In this document: in pieces, positions 16,212 to 24,211 of the stretch
Position numbering within the stretch: the first letter of the stretch is position 1
Layout: each line of letters begins with the position of its first letter
NCBI GenBank assembly: GCA_905479265.1
Contig: CAJQLX010000058.1
Coordinates: 1-49,734 of the forward strand
DNA from: an uncultured Alphaproteobacteria bacterium
GTDB lineage: Bacteria > Pseudomonadota > Alphaproteobacteria > UBA7985
Direction of reading: 5' to 3'
DNA: 49,734 bases
Program-made: the position numbers and the translations under genes
The notes under the pieces: model-generated
What the model was told of the DNA's origin: nothing
The model's database searches: none
Seen by the model: only the letters and a program-made list of their open reading frames with translations

Positions 16212-16904
16212 ATGAATTCGATGTTGAAACTTGTCGCACCCTTGGGTGTTGCTGCTGCAGCCTTGCTGGTGCTCGCCTCGCCGAGCCTCGCCCAAGAGAG
16301 CACGGCAGACGAAACCACAGCGGCTGAGCCTGCTGCGGACTACGTGATGCTGGCCAGCGACGGCGGTCTGGGCACCGGGGTCTATGATGATGACACCTAT
16401 GAAGGTCTGCCGGACGCGCCGATTGTTTTGATCGAATACGCGTCCCTGACATGCCCACACTGTGCAGCGTTCCACGACGAAGGCTACCCGGAGCTCAAAG
16501 AATACATTGATGCCGGTCAGCTGGCGTACGTGTTCCGTGATTTCCCCCTCGATGGAGCGGCTTACCGCGCTGCTCTCTCTGCGCGCTGTTTGCAGGGTGA
16601 AGCGTACTTTGGCGCGATCGATGCCTTGTTTGCCAACCAGCGCGACTGGAGCCGGGGTGGGTCAGAAGACGACTTGGCGCGCGAGATTTCGGCGCTGACC
16701 GGTCAAACCGAAGACGAATATAAATCCTGCGTGGGTAACACCGAAAACCAGCAAAAGCTGATCGAGCGTTACAACACGGCGATCGATCTCGGCGTCGATG
16801 GCACCCCGCGCATTTACATCAACGGTGAGCTTTACACCCCAAACCGCGGCTGGTCACAGATCGGCGACGAAATTGCGCGCTTGGTAAAGAAGCTCAAGGT
16901 CTAA
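16212..16904 (+). CDS. periplasmic DsbA-family thiol-disulfide oxidoreductase
   Basis: A 230-residue exported protein. The signal peptide ends at SLA-Q (residues 25-28). The thioredoxin-fold domain has the active site CPHC at residues 81-84 in YASLTCPHCAAFHDE, an inserted helical domain containing a second cysteine pair (ARCLQG and KSCVGN), and the cis-proline loop GTPRIYING. It most likely introduces or reshuffles disulfide bonds in periplasmic proteins. ATG at 16212 is preceded by AAAGG. It precedes smc by 13 bases, an arrangement seen in many Alphaproteobacteria. DsbB and other partners are not in the window. Confidence 0.92.
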   Translation: MNSMLKLVAPLGVAAAALLVLASPSLAQESTADETTAAEPAADYVMLASDGGLGTGVYDDDTYEGLPDAPIVLIEYASLTCPHCAAFHDEGYPELKEYIDAGQLAYVFRDFPLDGAAYRAALSARCLQGEAYFGAIDALFANQRDWSRGGSEDDLAREISALTGQTEDEYKSCVGNTENQQKLIERYNTAIDLGVDGTPRIYINGELYTPNRGWSQIGDEIARLVKKLKV

Positions 16905-16917
16905 GACGAGGGTTCAT

Positions 16918-19900
16918 TTGGTCGCGTTCACAAAACTCCGAATCCAAGGCTTTAAGAGCTTTGTTGATGCGACCGATTTCCACATCGAACCGGGTGTCAC
17001 CGGTGTCGTAGGGCCAAACGGCTGCGGCAAATCCAACATTGTCGAAGCGCTGAAATGGGTCATGGGCGAGTCCCGATCCAAGCAGTTGCGCGGCGCGGAT
17101 ATGGAAGAAGTCATTTTCAATGGCTCTTCCGACCGCCCCGCCCGCAACGTGGCCGAGGTCGAGTTGGTCATGTCAAACGCGGACGGCTCCCTGCCACCGC
17201 AATACACCGAACACCCCACTGTTGGGGTTTCTCGCCGGATTGAACGCGGCAAGGGTTCGGACTACCGAATCAACAAATCACGCAAAACCGCTGGCGAAGT
17301 AAAGCTGCTGTTTTCCGACGCAGGCTCAGGCGCGGCGTCCTCTGCGATTGTTTCGCAGGGCCGTGTGGCGTCCATCATCAACGCCAAGCCGGTCGAACGT
17401 CGCCAAATCCTCGAAGAAGCAGCAGGCATCGTCGGGCTCGCAGCGCGCCGCCGCGAGGCAGAAAACCGTCTGCGCGCCGCAGAAACCAACCTTGAGCGGC
17501 TCGAAACCGTGATGAATGCCCTGCAAGAGCGGTTGAAGACGCTGGAAGGGCAAGCAAAGCAGGCGGAAAAATACCGCCGGCTCACGGATAAAATGACCCG
17601 GCTGAATGCTCAGCTGCATTATTTGCAGTGGGTGGCCCAGACGCGGACGGTCGAACGGTCCAAGGAAACCTTGGTCAAAGCTGAAAGACGCGTGGCCGAG
17701 GCTGAAGCGAACGCCGCTCGGGCCAACAAGGCATCGATCAACCTGTCCACTGACCTGCCAGACTTGCAAAAGCAAGAGGCGGAAGCCGGTGCGAAGCTGC
17801 AAGCGTTTTTGGTCGCCAAAGACGGTTTGGAGCGAGACAAGGCGGACATCGAACGCGCGCTGCAAAACAACGCCAACCAGCGCCAGCAGCTGGAACAAGA
17901 CAAAGTGCGAGAAGCCAATCTCGTGACCGACGCCGAATCGGCCTTGGCACGACTGGCTGCAGAAGAAACCGACCTGAAGACCGCCAGCGAAGGCGAAGCT
18001 GACGCGCTCGAAGCGCTGGAGACGGCTGTTGAGACGGCCAATTCCGCCGTTAGCGGGCTGGAGCAAGACATGGCCAACGCCCGCGCTGATGTCGCCCGTG
18101 TTGGTTCAGAGATCACGGCGCGGACCACCGGGCTGAACCAAGCAAAACAGCGCCTTGAAGCCCTGACCACCCGCCGAGAACGGCTGGAAGGTCAAATCAA
18201 CGACATTCAATCGCGGGATTCCGAAGGCGCAGCACACGCCGAAGCCCGAAGCCGTGCCGAAGCCCTGCAAACCGATCACGATGCCGCCGCACAAGCGCTC
18301 ACGACCGCTGAAGCCGCAATGACCGATGCGCGCGACGCCGAACAAGCCTCGCGCGCCGAAGCCGACGCTTTGGCCCGGGCAGAGGCTCAGTTGCGCGCCG
18401 AACTGGGTGGCTTGCAGAAACTGCTTCAGGCCAGCGCGAACCAAGGCAGCACCAGCGCACAACCGGTGCTGTCTTCCATCCGCGTTCAGGACGGCTTTGA
18501 AGCGGCTTTGGCCGCCGTGATTGGCGATGCGCTGCAAGCACCTGCGGGCGCGCAGGACAAGGGCGATTTTTGGCTCGACGCCGCCGGGTCTGACGGCGCT
18601 GCCTTCACCCTACCCGCAGGAACCACCCCGCTGCGTGACGTGGTTGATGCCGCGCCGACAGCGCTGAATTTACGACTGGCAGCGTCCGGTGTGGCCGGTT
18701 CAGCGGCAGAAGCGTCTGCGATGCAGCCGACTTTGCGCCCCGGTCAGCGGTTGACGACCAAAGATGGTGGCTTGTGGCGCTGGGATGGCTACACGGTCCT
18801 GCCGGGCAAAATTCCGGGCGCAGCGCGCCTGCTGGAGCAGCGCCGACGTGCCGAAGAGCTTGAAGCACTGATCGCCAGCAAGCAGTCTGACACCGCCAAT
18901 TCTCGCACCAAAGCCGAGGCTGCGGCCAGCACGCTCAAAGCGGCGCGCACCGCAGAAGCGCAGGCGCGGCAGAACCTGCAGATGGCTTATCGCGCCCTGA
19001 CCGGCGCGCAGAGTGAGCTGTCGCGGGTCGAGGCCAAGGCGGCTAAGATCGAGGCCGAAAGCGGTGCTTTGCGCGCTGCTCTCCAGACACTGTCAACAGA
19101 CCACGAAGAAGCATCGGTCGCCTTTGACGCCGCACAAGCCGCCTATGATGGGCGTCCCGATGCCGAAGCTATGCAGTCCCGCGTGGACGTGCTGCGCCCC
19201 CAAGTCGAAGACGCGCGCCGCACCCTGACCCAAGCGCAAGCCGAACGCGAACAGCACAAGCGGGACGCCTCCACCCGCAAAAACCGCCTTGGCGCGATCA
19301 CCACAGAGCGGTTTTCGTGGGACGGTCGTCTCAAGAACGCTGAGCATCAGCACGCACAGCTGAAGCAGCGCGACGCCACACTCTCGCAAGAACGGGAATC
19401 GCTGGAAAATCGTCCAGCGGAAATCGCACAGCAGCGCGAAACGCTGGAAAACAACATCCGCGACGCGCGCGACGCGGTTGAACGCGCTGTGGCCGCTGTC
19501 TCCGACCGCCGCGCTGCGTCCTCCACAGCAGACGCTGAAGCGCGTCAGGCGGAAAAGGAAGCCGGGTCGGCGCGGGAAGAATTGGTCACAGCAAAACTCA
19601 CCGCTGAAACAGAAATCGAGCGGAAGGACGAGCTTGCCGCTGCGATTAAGGAGACTTTCGCCGCGGGGCCACAGGCGCTGCCCGGTCTGGCGGAGCTGGA
19701 TCCAGCCGGTGATTTGCCGCTCAAGGGCGACACCGATCGCGCTTTAAAGGCTGCAATCCGCGACCGCGATGCTTTGGGTGCGGTCAACCTGCGCGCTGAA
19801 GAGGAAAGCACGGAACTCAGCGACGAGCTTGCGACCTATGAGGAAGAGCGCGCAGACCTGAACAAGGCCATTGATAAGCTGCGCAAAGCCATTTCAAGCC

Positions 19901-20409
19901 TGAATAAAGAAGGCCGCTTGCGCCTTGCTGATGCCTTCAAGAAAGTAAATGAGGCCTTTCAGGAGACCTTTACCCGCCTGTTCAATGGCGGGACAGCGCA
20001 ACTGGAGCTGATCGACGGTGACGACCCGCTGAATGCTGGGCTGGAGATCTACGCGCAACCGCCGGGTAAGAAGCTGACATCGTTGGCACTGATGTCCGGT
20101 GGTGAACAATCCATGACGGCAACCGCGCTAATTTTCTCCCTGTTGCAGACCAATCCCGCACCGATCTGTGTGCTCGATGAGGTCGACGCACCACTGGATG
20201 ACCACAACGTCGCGCGATTCTGTGATTTGGTCGGCGAATGGGCGCGTAAGTCGAACACGCGCATTGTGGTTGTGACCCACCACCCGGTCACGATGTCGCG
20301 GGTAGACCGCCTATTCGGTGTAACAATGGCTGAAAGGGGCGTTTCAAGCCTTCTTTCCATCGATTTGGACGAAGCACTTGTGCATGCTTCTACAGCAGAG
20401 GCGGGTTGA
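16918..20409 (+). CDS. smc: chromosome segregation protein SMC
   Basis: A 1,163-residue condensin ATPase that compacts and separates sister chromosomes. The N-terminal Walker A GPNGCGKS is at residues 32-39. Two long coiled-coil arms (about 170-500 and 665-1000) flank a hinge domain (about 500-660) that is divergent, as usual in this class. The C-terminal head has the ABC signature LMSGGEQS (near 1057) and Walker B VLDEVDAPLDD (near 1084). The start is TTG at 16918, supported by GAGGG (16908-16912) five bases upstream and by the expected N-terminal FTKLRIQGFKSF. The kleisin partners scpA and scpB are elsewhere. Confidence 0.97.
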   Translation: MVAFTKLRIQGFKSFVDATDFHIEPGVTGVVGPNGCGKSNIVEALKWVMGESRSKQLRGADMEEVIFNGSSDRPARNVAEVELVMSNADGSLPPQYTEHPTVGVSRRIERGKGSDYRINKSRKTAGEVKLLFSDAGSGAASSAIVSQGRVASIINAKPVERRQILEEAAGIVGLAARRREAENRLRAAETNLERLETVMNALQERLKTLEGQAKQAEKYRRLTDKMTRLNAQLHYLQWVAQTRTVERSKETLVKAERRVAEAEANAARANKASINLSTDLPDLQKQEAEAGAKLQAFLVAKDGLERDKADIERALQNNANQRQQLEQDKVREANLVTDAESALARLAAEETDLKTASEGEADALEALETAVETANSAVSGLEQDMANARADVARVGSEITARTTGLNQAKQRLEALTTRRERLEGQINDIQSRDSEGAAHAEARSRAEALQTDHDAAAQALTTAEAAMTDARDAEQASRAEADALARAEAQLRAELGGLQKLLQASANQGSTSAQPVLSSIRVQDGFEAALAAVIGDALQAPAGAQDKGDFWLDAAGSDGAAFTLPAGTTPLRDVVDAAPTALNLRLAASGVAGSAAEASAMQPTLRPGQRLTTKDGGLWRWDGYTVLPGKIPGAARLLEQRRRAEELEALIASKQSDTANSRTKAEAAASTLKAARTAEAQARQNLQMAYRALTGAQSELSRVEAKAAKIEAESGALRAALQTLSTDHEEASVAFDAAQAAYDGRPDAEAMQSRVDVLRPQVEDARRTLTQAQAEREQHKRDASTRKNRLGAITTERFSWDGRLKNAEHQHAQLKQRDATLSQERESLENRPAEIAQQRETLENNIRDARDAVERAVAAVSDRRAASSTADAEARQAEKEAGSAREELVTAKLTAETEIERKDELAAAIKETFAAGPQALPGLAELDPAGDLPLKGDTDRALKAAIRDRDALGAVNLRAEEESTELSDELATYEEERADLNKAIDKLRKAISSLNKEGRLRLADAFKKVNEAFQETFTRLFNGGTAQLELIDGDDPLNAGLEIYAQPPGKKLTSLALMSGGEQSMTATALIFSLLQTNPAPICVLDEVDAPLDDHNVARFCDLVGEWARKSNTRIVVVTHHPVTMSRVDRLFGVTMAERGVSSLLSIDLDEALVHASTAEAG

Positions 20410-20431
20410 GGCTGCATCCACCTCCCTGCGC

Positions 20432-20460
20432 TTGACGACCCTTTCCCTGAACCCTACACG
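20432..20460 (+). promoter_or_regulatory. candidate promoter of the F0 ATP synthase operon
   Basis: TTGACG (20432-20437) and TACACG (20455-20460) are separated by 17 bases in the gap between smc and atpI. The -35 matches five of six consensus positions; the -10 is weak, as often in Alphaproteobacteria. The ATG of atpI is about 69 bases downstream. Confidence 0.4.
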
Positions 20461-20528
20461 TTCGCTCAAACTTGCTGAGTTTCGAGCTGCGCTTTACGGG
20501 GCGTGATTGGGGCTCAAGAGAGCACAAA

Positions 20529-20864
20529 ATGTCGAACGACCCGAAATCGCCCAGCTCTGGCTTGGAAGACTTAGACGCGCGCATCAAAGCAGCGCGACCC
20601 AAGTTGGATGATGCGGCGCTCTTGCGCGCCAAAAGTTCGGCCAACGATGCAGCGTCTCAAGCGCTGACGGTGGCCTTTGCTTTTGTGCTGTGTATCGCCG
20701 TAGGCGCAGGGGTTGGACTTTGGATAGATCGGTTCCTCGGGACACTCCCGTGGTTCATGATCATTGGATTCTTCGCCGGGTTTGGTCTCGGCTTTTGGTA
20801 CATGCTGTTTAAGGCGCGTCAGTTTGATGAGCGCCAGAGAGAACGGGGAACTGACGATGGCTGA
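20529..20864 (+). CDS. atpI: ATP synthase accessory protein AtpI
   Basis: A 111-residue membrane protein of the AtpI family, which helps assemble the c-ring. A polar N-terminus is followed by two transmembrane segments (about residues 45-68 and 75-96) with the motif GVGLWIDRFLGTLPWFMI. ATG at 20529 is preceded by AAGAGAG; the open frame extends upstream without family sequence. The stop overlaps the atpB start by eight bases, showing one operon. Confidence 0.93.
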   Translation: MSNDPKSPSSGLEDLDARIKAARPKLDDAALLRAKSSANDAASQALTVAFAFVLCIAVGAGVGLWIDRFLGTLPWFMIIGFFAGFGLGFWYMLFKARQFDERQRERGTDDG

Positions 20865-21606
20865 TAAAAACGAGAACGGCTCTGCATTCGACCTGCTGGG
20901 CCAGTTTGACATCGCGCCGATCAAGGCGGTCAAGGATACCCCGTTCGAGTTCATTACAAACTCAGCGTTCTTTATGATCCTGACGGTCGCGGTGATTGCC
21001 GTGCTGATGCTGGTATTTACCGCTAGCGCGCGGGTGGTTCCGGGTCGCCGTCAAACACTCTCTGAGATCATCTACGACTTCGGCTTTGGCCTTGTGACCG
21101 ACATTTTGGGCAAGCATGGCCGCCCGTTCCTACCGTTTGTGCTTTCCGTCTTCCTGTTCGTGTTCGTAGCGAACATGTGGGGGATGATGCCGTACTCATT
21201 CACCGTTATGTCCCACGTCTCGCTGACAGCATTCATGGCGGTCGTTATCTTCAGCATGGTGATCTACATCGGCGTGCGTCGTCACGGCCTGAAGTGGTTC
21301 TCCCTGTTCGCGCCAAGCGGTGTTCCGTTTTGGCTGCTGCCCTTCATGATCTTCATCGAAGTCCTGTCGTTCTTCGTTCGCCCCCTCACGCACTCGCTGC
21401 GTTTGTTCGCGAACATGACGGCGGGTCACATCGTCTTGAAGGTGATCGGCACCTTTGCTTCATTCACGCTCATCGGCGGTATCGCGCTTCTTCCAGCGCT
21501 GGTTGCCCTGAGTGCTTTGGAATTCCTGGTGGCGTACCTCCAGGCATACATCTTCGCTCTTTTGGCTGCGGTTTACCTCGCAGACGCAGTTGAACTGCAC
21601 CACTAG
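20857..21606 (+). CDS. atpB: ATP synthase F0 subunit a
   Basis: A 249-residue integral membrane subunit that forms the proton half-channels against the c-ring. Multiple transmembrane segments are obvious; the essential arginine is R182 in HSLRLFANMTAGH (R210 in E. coli numbering). ATG at 20857 is preceded by GGGGAA and overlaps the end of atpI. A 9-bp hairpin follows at 21621-21641, before atpE. The product is of the proton-translocating type as far as can be judged. Confidence 0.97.
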   Translation: MADKNENGSAFDLLGQFDIAPIKAVKDTPFEFITNSAFFMILTVAVIAVLMLVFTASARVVPGRRQTLSEIIYDFGFGLVTDILGKHGRPFLPFVLSVFLFVFVANMWGMMPYSFTVMSHVSLTAFMAVVIFSMVIYIGVRRHGLKWFSLFAPSGVPFWLLPFMIFIEVLSFFVRPLTHSLRLFANMTAGHIVLKVIGTFASFTLIGGIALLPALVALSALEFLVAYLQAYIFALLAAVYLADAVELHH

Positions 21607-21620
21607 ATCGTTTTCTCCGG

Positions 21621-21641
21621 AAGTCCCGATCATCGGGGCTT
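21621..21641 (+). ncRNA. hairpin between atpB and atpE
   Basis: AAGTCCCGA (21621-21629) pairs with TCGGGGCTT (21633-21641), with one G-U pair and a three-base loop. There is no T-run, so it is unlikely to terminate. Between the genes for subunits a and c, a stem like this could mark an RNA processing or stability site. Confidence 0.5.
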
Positions 21642-21685
21642 TCACTTCCTAACCGTCGACATTTGAAATTCGAGAAGGAAACGTC

Positions 21686-21913
21686 ATGACGTTGGAAATG
21701 TTTAAGGCGCTTGGCGCTGGTCTCGCTACCATGGGCTTCATCGGCGCTGGTATCGGCCTTGGCACCATCTTCGGCAACTACTTTCAGGCTGTATCCCGCA
21801 ACCCTGCGTCTCAGGACAAGTTCCAGACCTGGTTGTTCGTAGGCTTCGCACTGACGGAAGCACTGGGCATCTTCGCATTGCTCATCGCTTTCATGATCAT
21901 GTTCGTGATCTAA
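21686..21913 (+). CDS. atpE: ATP synthase F0 subunit c
   Basis: A 75-residue proteolipid that forms the rotating ring. Two transmembrane helices are joined by the polar loop VSRNPASQDK; the first has the GAGIGLG glycine pattern that packs the ring, and the proton-binding glutamate is E58 in FALTEALG. A strong AGAAGGAAA ribosome site precedes the ATG. The gene is flanked on both sides by RNA hairpins, which may raise its expression relative to other subunits, since the ring needs about ten or more copies. Confidence 0.98.
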   Translation: MTLEMFKALGAGLATMGFIGAGIGLGTIFGNYFQAVSRNPASQDKFQTWLFVGFALTEALGIFALLIAFMIMFVI

Positions 21914-21919
21914 ATACTG

Positions 21920-21939
21920 AAGCCCGCTCCGGTGGGCTT
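21920..21939 (+). ncRNA. hairpin directly after atpE
   Basis: AAGCCC (21920-21925) and GGGCTT (21934-21939) form a 6-bp stem with an eight-base loop. Only a short T stretch follows, so it could be a weak terminator or a 3' end stabiliser for the atpE message. Confidence 0.5.
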
Positions 21940-21957
21940 TACGTCGACGGTAAACTC

Positions 21958-21995
21958 GCAGCACCGTCACAGGCTTTGGTCCTGCGCGGTGCTGC
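21958..21995 (+). ncRNA. long hairpin between atpE and atpF'
   Basis: GCAGCACCG (21958-21966) and CGGTGCTGC (21987-21995) are perfectly complementary over 9 bp. Inside the 20-base loop CAGG and CCTG can add a further 4-bp stem. The structure lies in a 174-base spacer, the longest gap in this operon. Confidence 0.55.
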
Positions 21996-22087
21996 AAGTT
22001 ACCAACGTTGACACCGAAATTCCGGACCCTCGATGGTGGCGCGCAACGCCGCCTACGGTTCACAACACTCGCTAACGGGAGGCCCGC

Positions 22088-22582
22088 ATGCCTCAGTTTG
22101 ATATCCTCGGTGACGGCACGGCCATGGGTCTGAACCTGCTTTGGTTCATCATTACCTTTGGCCTGACCATGCTCATCGTTTCAGTCGGCTTGCGCCGGAT
22201 TGAGACCGTTCGCAGTGAGCGCGATGCGCTGACCTCGGGCAACATCGATCGCGCACAAAACCTTTCCGACGAAGCCAAAGCCATGATGGCGGCTTACGAG
22301 GAAAAGATGGCGACGGCGCGTTCCGAAGCACAAACCATCATCAAAGCGGCTTCCGATGAAGCAGCGGCGAAGGCGGCAGAAGCTCAGGCGAAGCTGGCGG
22401 CGGATCTCGCGACCAAGCAAGCCAGCGTGGAAAAGGCAATCGCCGATCAGACCTCAGCAGCGCTTTCCGAGTTGTCGGACGTTGCTTCTGACACCGCTCA
22501 AATCGCGGCGTCGCAGGTTCTGGGCGTAAAGCTTGATGACAAGAAACTGACTCAAGCGGTGAAGGAGCTTGGCAATGGCTGA
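22088..22582 (+). CDS. ATP synthase F0 subunit b'
   Basis: A 164-residue peripheral-stalk subunit. A single N-terminal membrane helix (about residues 13-35) is followed by a long Ala/Glu/Lys-rich helix that dimerises with subunit b. Photosynthetic and many other Alphaproteobacteria have two different b subunits, and this is the first, b' (often called atpF' or atpG). A GGGAGG ribosome site precedes ATG at 22088, and the 3' end overlaps the atpF start by eight bases. Confidence 0.93.
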   Translation: MPQFDILGDGTAMGLNLLWFIITFGLTMLIVSVGLRRIETVRSERDALTSGNIDRAQNLSDEAKAMMAAYEEKMATARSEAQTIIKAASDEAAAKAAEAQAKLAADLATKQASVEKAIADQTSAALSELSDVASDTAQIAASQVLGVKLDDKKLTQAVKELGNG

Positions 22583-23099
22583 TAACAGCGCAAACACCAA
22601 CATCATCACCTACCACCTCGACCCTTCCAACCCAAAGTTCTGGGTCGCAGCGGGTACGATCGCATTCCTCGCCTTCGTCTTCTGGCGCGCCGGTGGTGCA
22701 ATCCTGAAGTCACTGGACTCACGCGGCACTGAAATCTCCAAGCAGATTGATGAAGCGGGCGAGCTGCTGGCTCAAGCCGAAGCGCAGATGGCGGAGTACA
22801 AGGCCAAGTTTGGTCAAGCCGACGTCGACGCGGGCGCCATCATTGAGCAAGCCAAAGAAGAAGCGGTCCGTCTGGCTGAGAAGTCTGCCACCGATCTCGG
22901 CGGCCTTTTAGAGCGCCGCAGCGCTGCGTTCGATCAACGCATGAACCAGCTGCAGGTGCAGGCGCAGAACGATCTGAAGTCTCGCGCAGCCGAGCTGGCC
23001 ATTGGTGCCCTGCGCAAGTCCTTGCCAGAACAGTTGGATGCAGCCGCACTGGCTTCGCTGGCTGACACCGCCATTGACGACCTGCCCAACCGCGTTTAA
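22575..23099 (+). CDS. atpF: ATP synthase F0 subunit b
   Basis: A 174-residue second peripheral-stalk subunit. The membrane helix is at about residues 25-43 (FWVAAGTIAFLAFVFW), followed by the long stalk helix. ATG at 22575 with GGAG upstream gives MADNSAN; a TTG at 22569 would add two residues. It overlaps the b' gene and ends the F0 operon, with a strong terminator 27 bases on. F1 genes and subunit delta are elsewhere, as usual in this class. Confidence 0.95.
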   Translation: MADNSANTNIITYHLDPSNPKFWVAAGTIAFLAFVFWRAGGAILKSLDSRGTEISKQIDEAGELLAQAEAQMAEYKAKFGQADVDAGAIIEQAKEEAVRLAEKSATDLGGLLERRSAAFDQRMNQLQVQAQNDLKSRAAELAIGALRKSLPEQLDAAALASLADTAIDDLPNRV

Positions 23100-23125
23100 C
23101 CGCAACAGGGCAGGCATTCAAAACG

Positions 23126-23149
23126 AGGGGCTTCGCGGCCCCTTTTTTT
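23126..23149 (+). terminator. intrinsic terminator of the F0 operon
   Basis: AGGGGC (23126-23131) pairs with GCCCCT (23138-23143) around TTCGCG, followed by seven T residues (23143-23149). It begins 27 bases after the atpF stop. Confidence 0.9.
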
Positions 23150-23189
23150 GTGGCCAAGGTTAGCGCTGAAAATCACCAGCGAGACCAGC

Positions 23190-23897
23190 ATGACGGCACT
23201 CTCACAAGGGATGAAAACCGGACTACGCGAAGGCGCAATCGTGGGCCTGACGGCGGCATTGCTGGGTATCATGTACTCGCTGGCGGCGTTGGAAGCGGGG
23301 CTGAGCGCGCTTGAGGCCGTGTTTTATTCCGCTGTTGTGTACTCCGCCGCCGTGCAGTTTGCGGCCTTGGGTGCTGAAACAACCCTTGGCGCGGTCCTGA
23401 CGCTCTTGTCTGGCAGTTTGTTTATCTGCTCTCGCAACGTCCTGATGTCCCTCGACATGGCGCGCAAATCGCAGGGCCGATTGGCCGAATTGCTGTCCAT
23501 GACAGGGTTGGTGGATGCTGCGTGGGCCATGTCGCGAGGGTATAAGAAAGACGACTTCTGGGGCTATTTCTGGGGCCAAGCCATCGCCATTTATGCCCTT
23601 TGGATGGTGGGCGCCGTGGCTGGTGTAACCATCCCGATTCCCAGCCATCCCGCCATCGACGCGGCGTTCGCAGCGACGCCCGTGGTGTTCTTTGCCCTGA
23701 TGATCGCGCTGATATGGCGCAACGGCACCAACAAGATCCCCTCCTTGGCCACCGCCGTGCTGACCATTCTGGCGGCGAAAGGGCTGGCATTGCCCGATAC
23801 ATTGGCCGCGCTGCTGGGTGCGAGCGTCGCTGCGGTGACCTTTGTCCTGCTAGCCCCAATGGAAACCGAAGACACCACACCGGACACGCCGTCATGA
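23190..23897 (+). CDS. azlC: AzlC-family branched-chain amino acid exporter, large subunit
   Basis: A 235-residue inner membrane protein with about six hydrophobic segments. The N-terminal GLREGAIVGLTAALLGIMYS and the VYSAAVQFAALG segment are characteristic of AzlC/YgaZ. With AzlD it exports branched-chain amino acids or their analogues; the exact substrate is inferred. ATG at 23190 gives the normal family start, while the open frame reaches back to the atp terminator. The stop overlaps the azlD start (ATGA), as in most azlCD pairs. Confidence 0.88.
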   Translation: MTALSQGMKTGLREGAIVGLTAALLGIMYSLAALEAGLSALEAVFYSAVVYSAAVQFAALGAETTLGAVLTLLSGSLFICSRNVLMSLDMARKSQGRLAELLSMTGLVDAAWAMSRGYKKDDFWGYFWGQAIAIYALWMVGAVAGVTIPIPSHPAIDAAFAATPVVFFALMIALIWRNGTNKIPSLATAVLTILAAKGLALPDTLAALLGASVAAVTFVLLAPMETEDTTPDTPS

Positions 23898-24211
23898 GGG
23901 CGGAGATCATCCTGCTGGGTTTTGCGCTGTCAGCTGTTGTGATGGTGAGCCGCATGGGGCCCTTTGCCTTGCTCGCTGGCCGTCAAATCCACCCTCGCCT
24001 GCGGAAACTGATCGAGATTATGCCCGGCTGTGCCATCGCGGGCTTTATGACCACATGGGCCTTGCCCGGGGAGGGCGAAGGGCTGCTGGATAAGCTCCCG
24101 CTCTGGATCGGCGCTGGGACGGCTATGGCGATATGCTTAACGTCGGGCCGTTTGCTGCTGGGGATGGTTGCGGGCTTGACCGTGGCAGCCCTAGGATCGC
24201 TCGTCCTTTAA
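23894..24211 (+). CDS. azlD: AzlD-family branched-chain amino acid exporter, small subunit
   Basis: A 105-residue membrane protein with about three or four hydrophobic helices, including the family text VSRMGPFALLAGR and MPGCAIAGFM. It starts within azlC (ATGA overlap at 23894-23897), so translation is coupled. Its last 21 bases overlap the end of the convergent PEP-binding gene. It forms a complex with AzlC. Confidence 0.87.
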   Translation: MRAEIILLGFALSAVVMVSRMGPFALLAGRQIHPRLRKLIEIMPGCAIAGFMTTWALPGEGEGLLDKLPLWIGAGTAMAICLTSGRLLLGMVAGLTVAALGSLVL

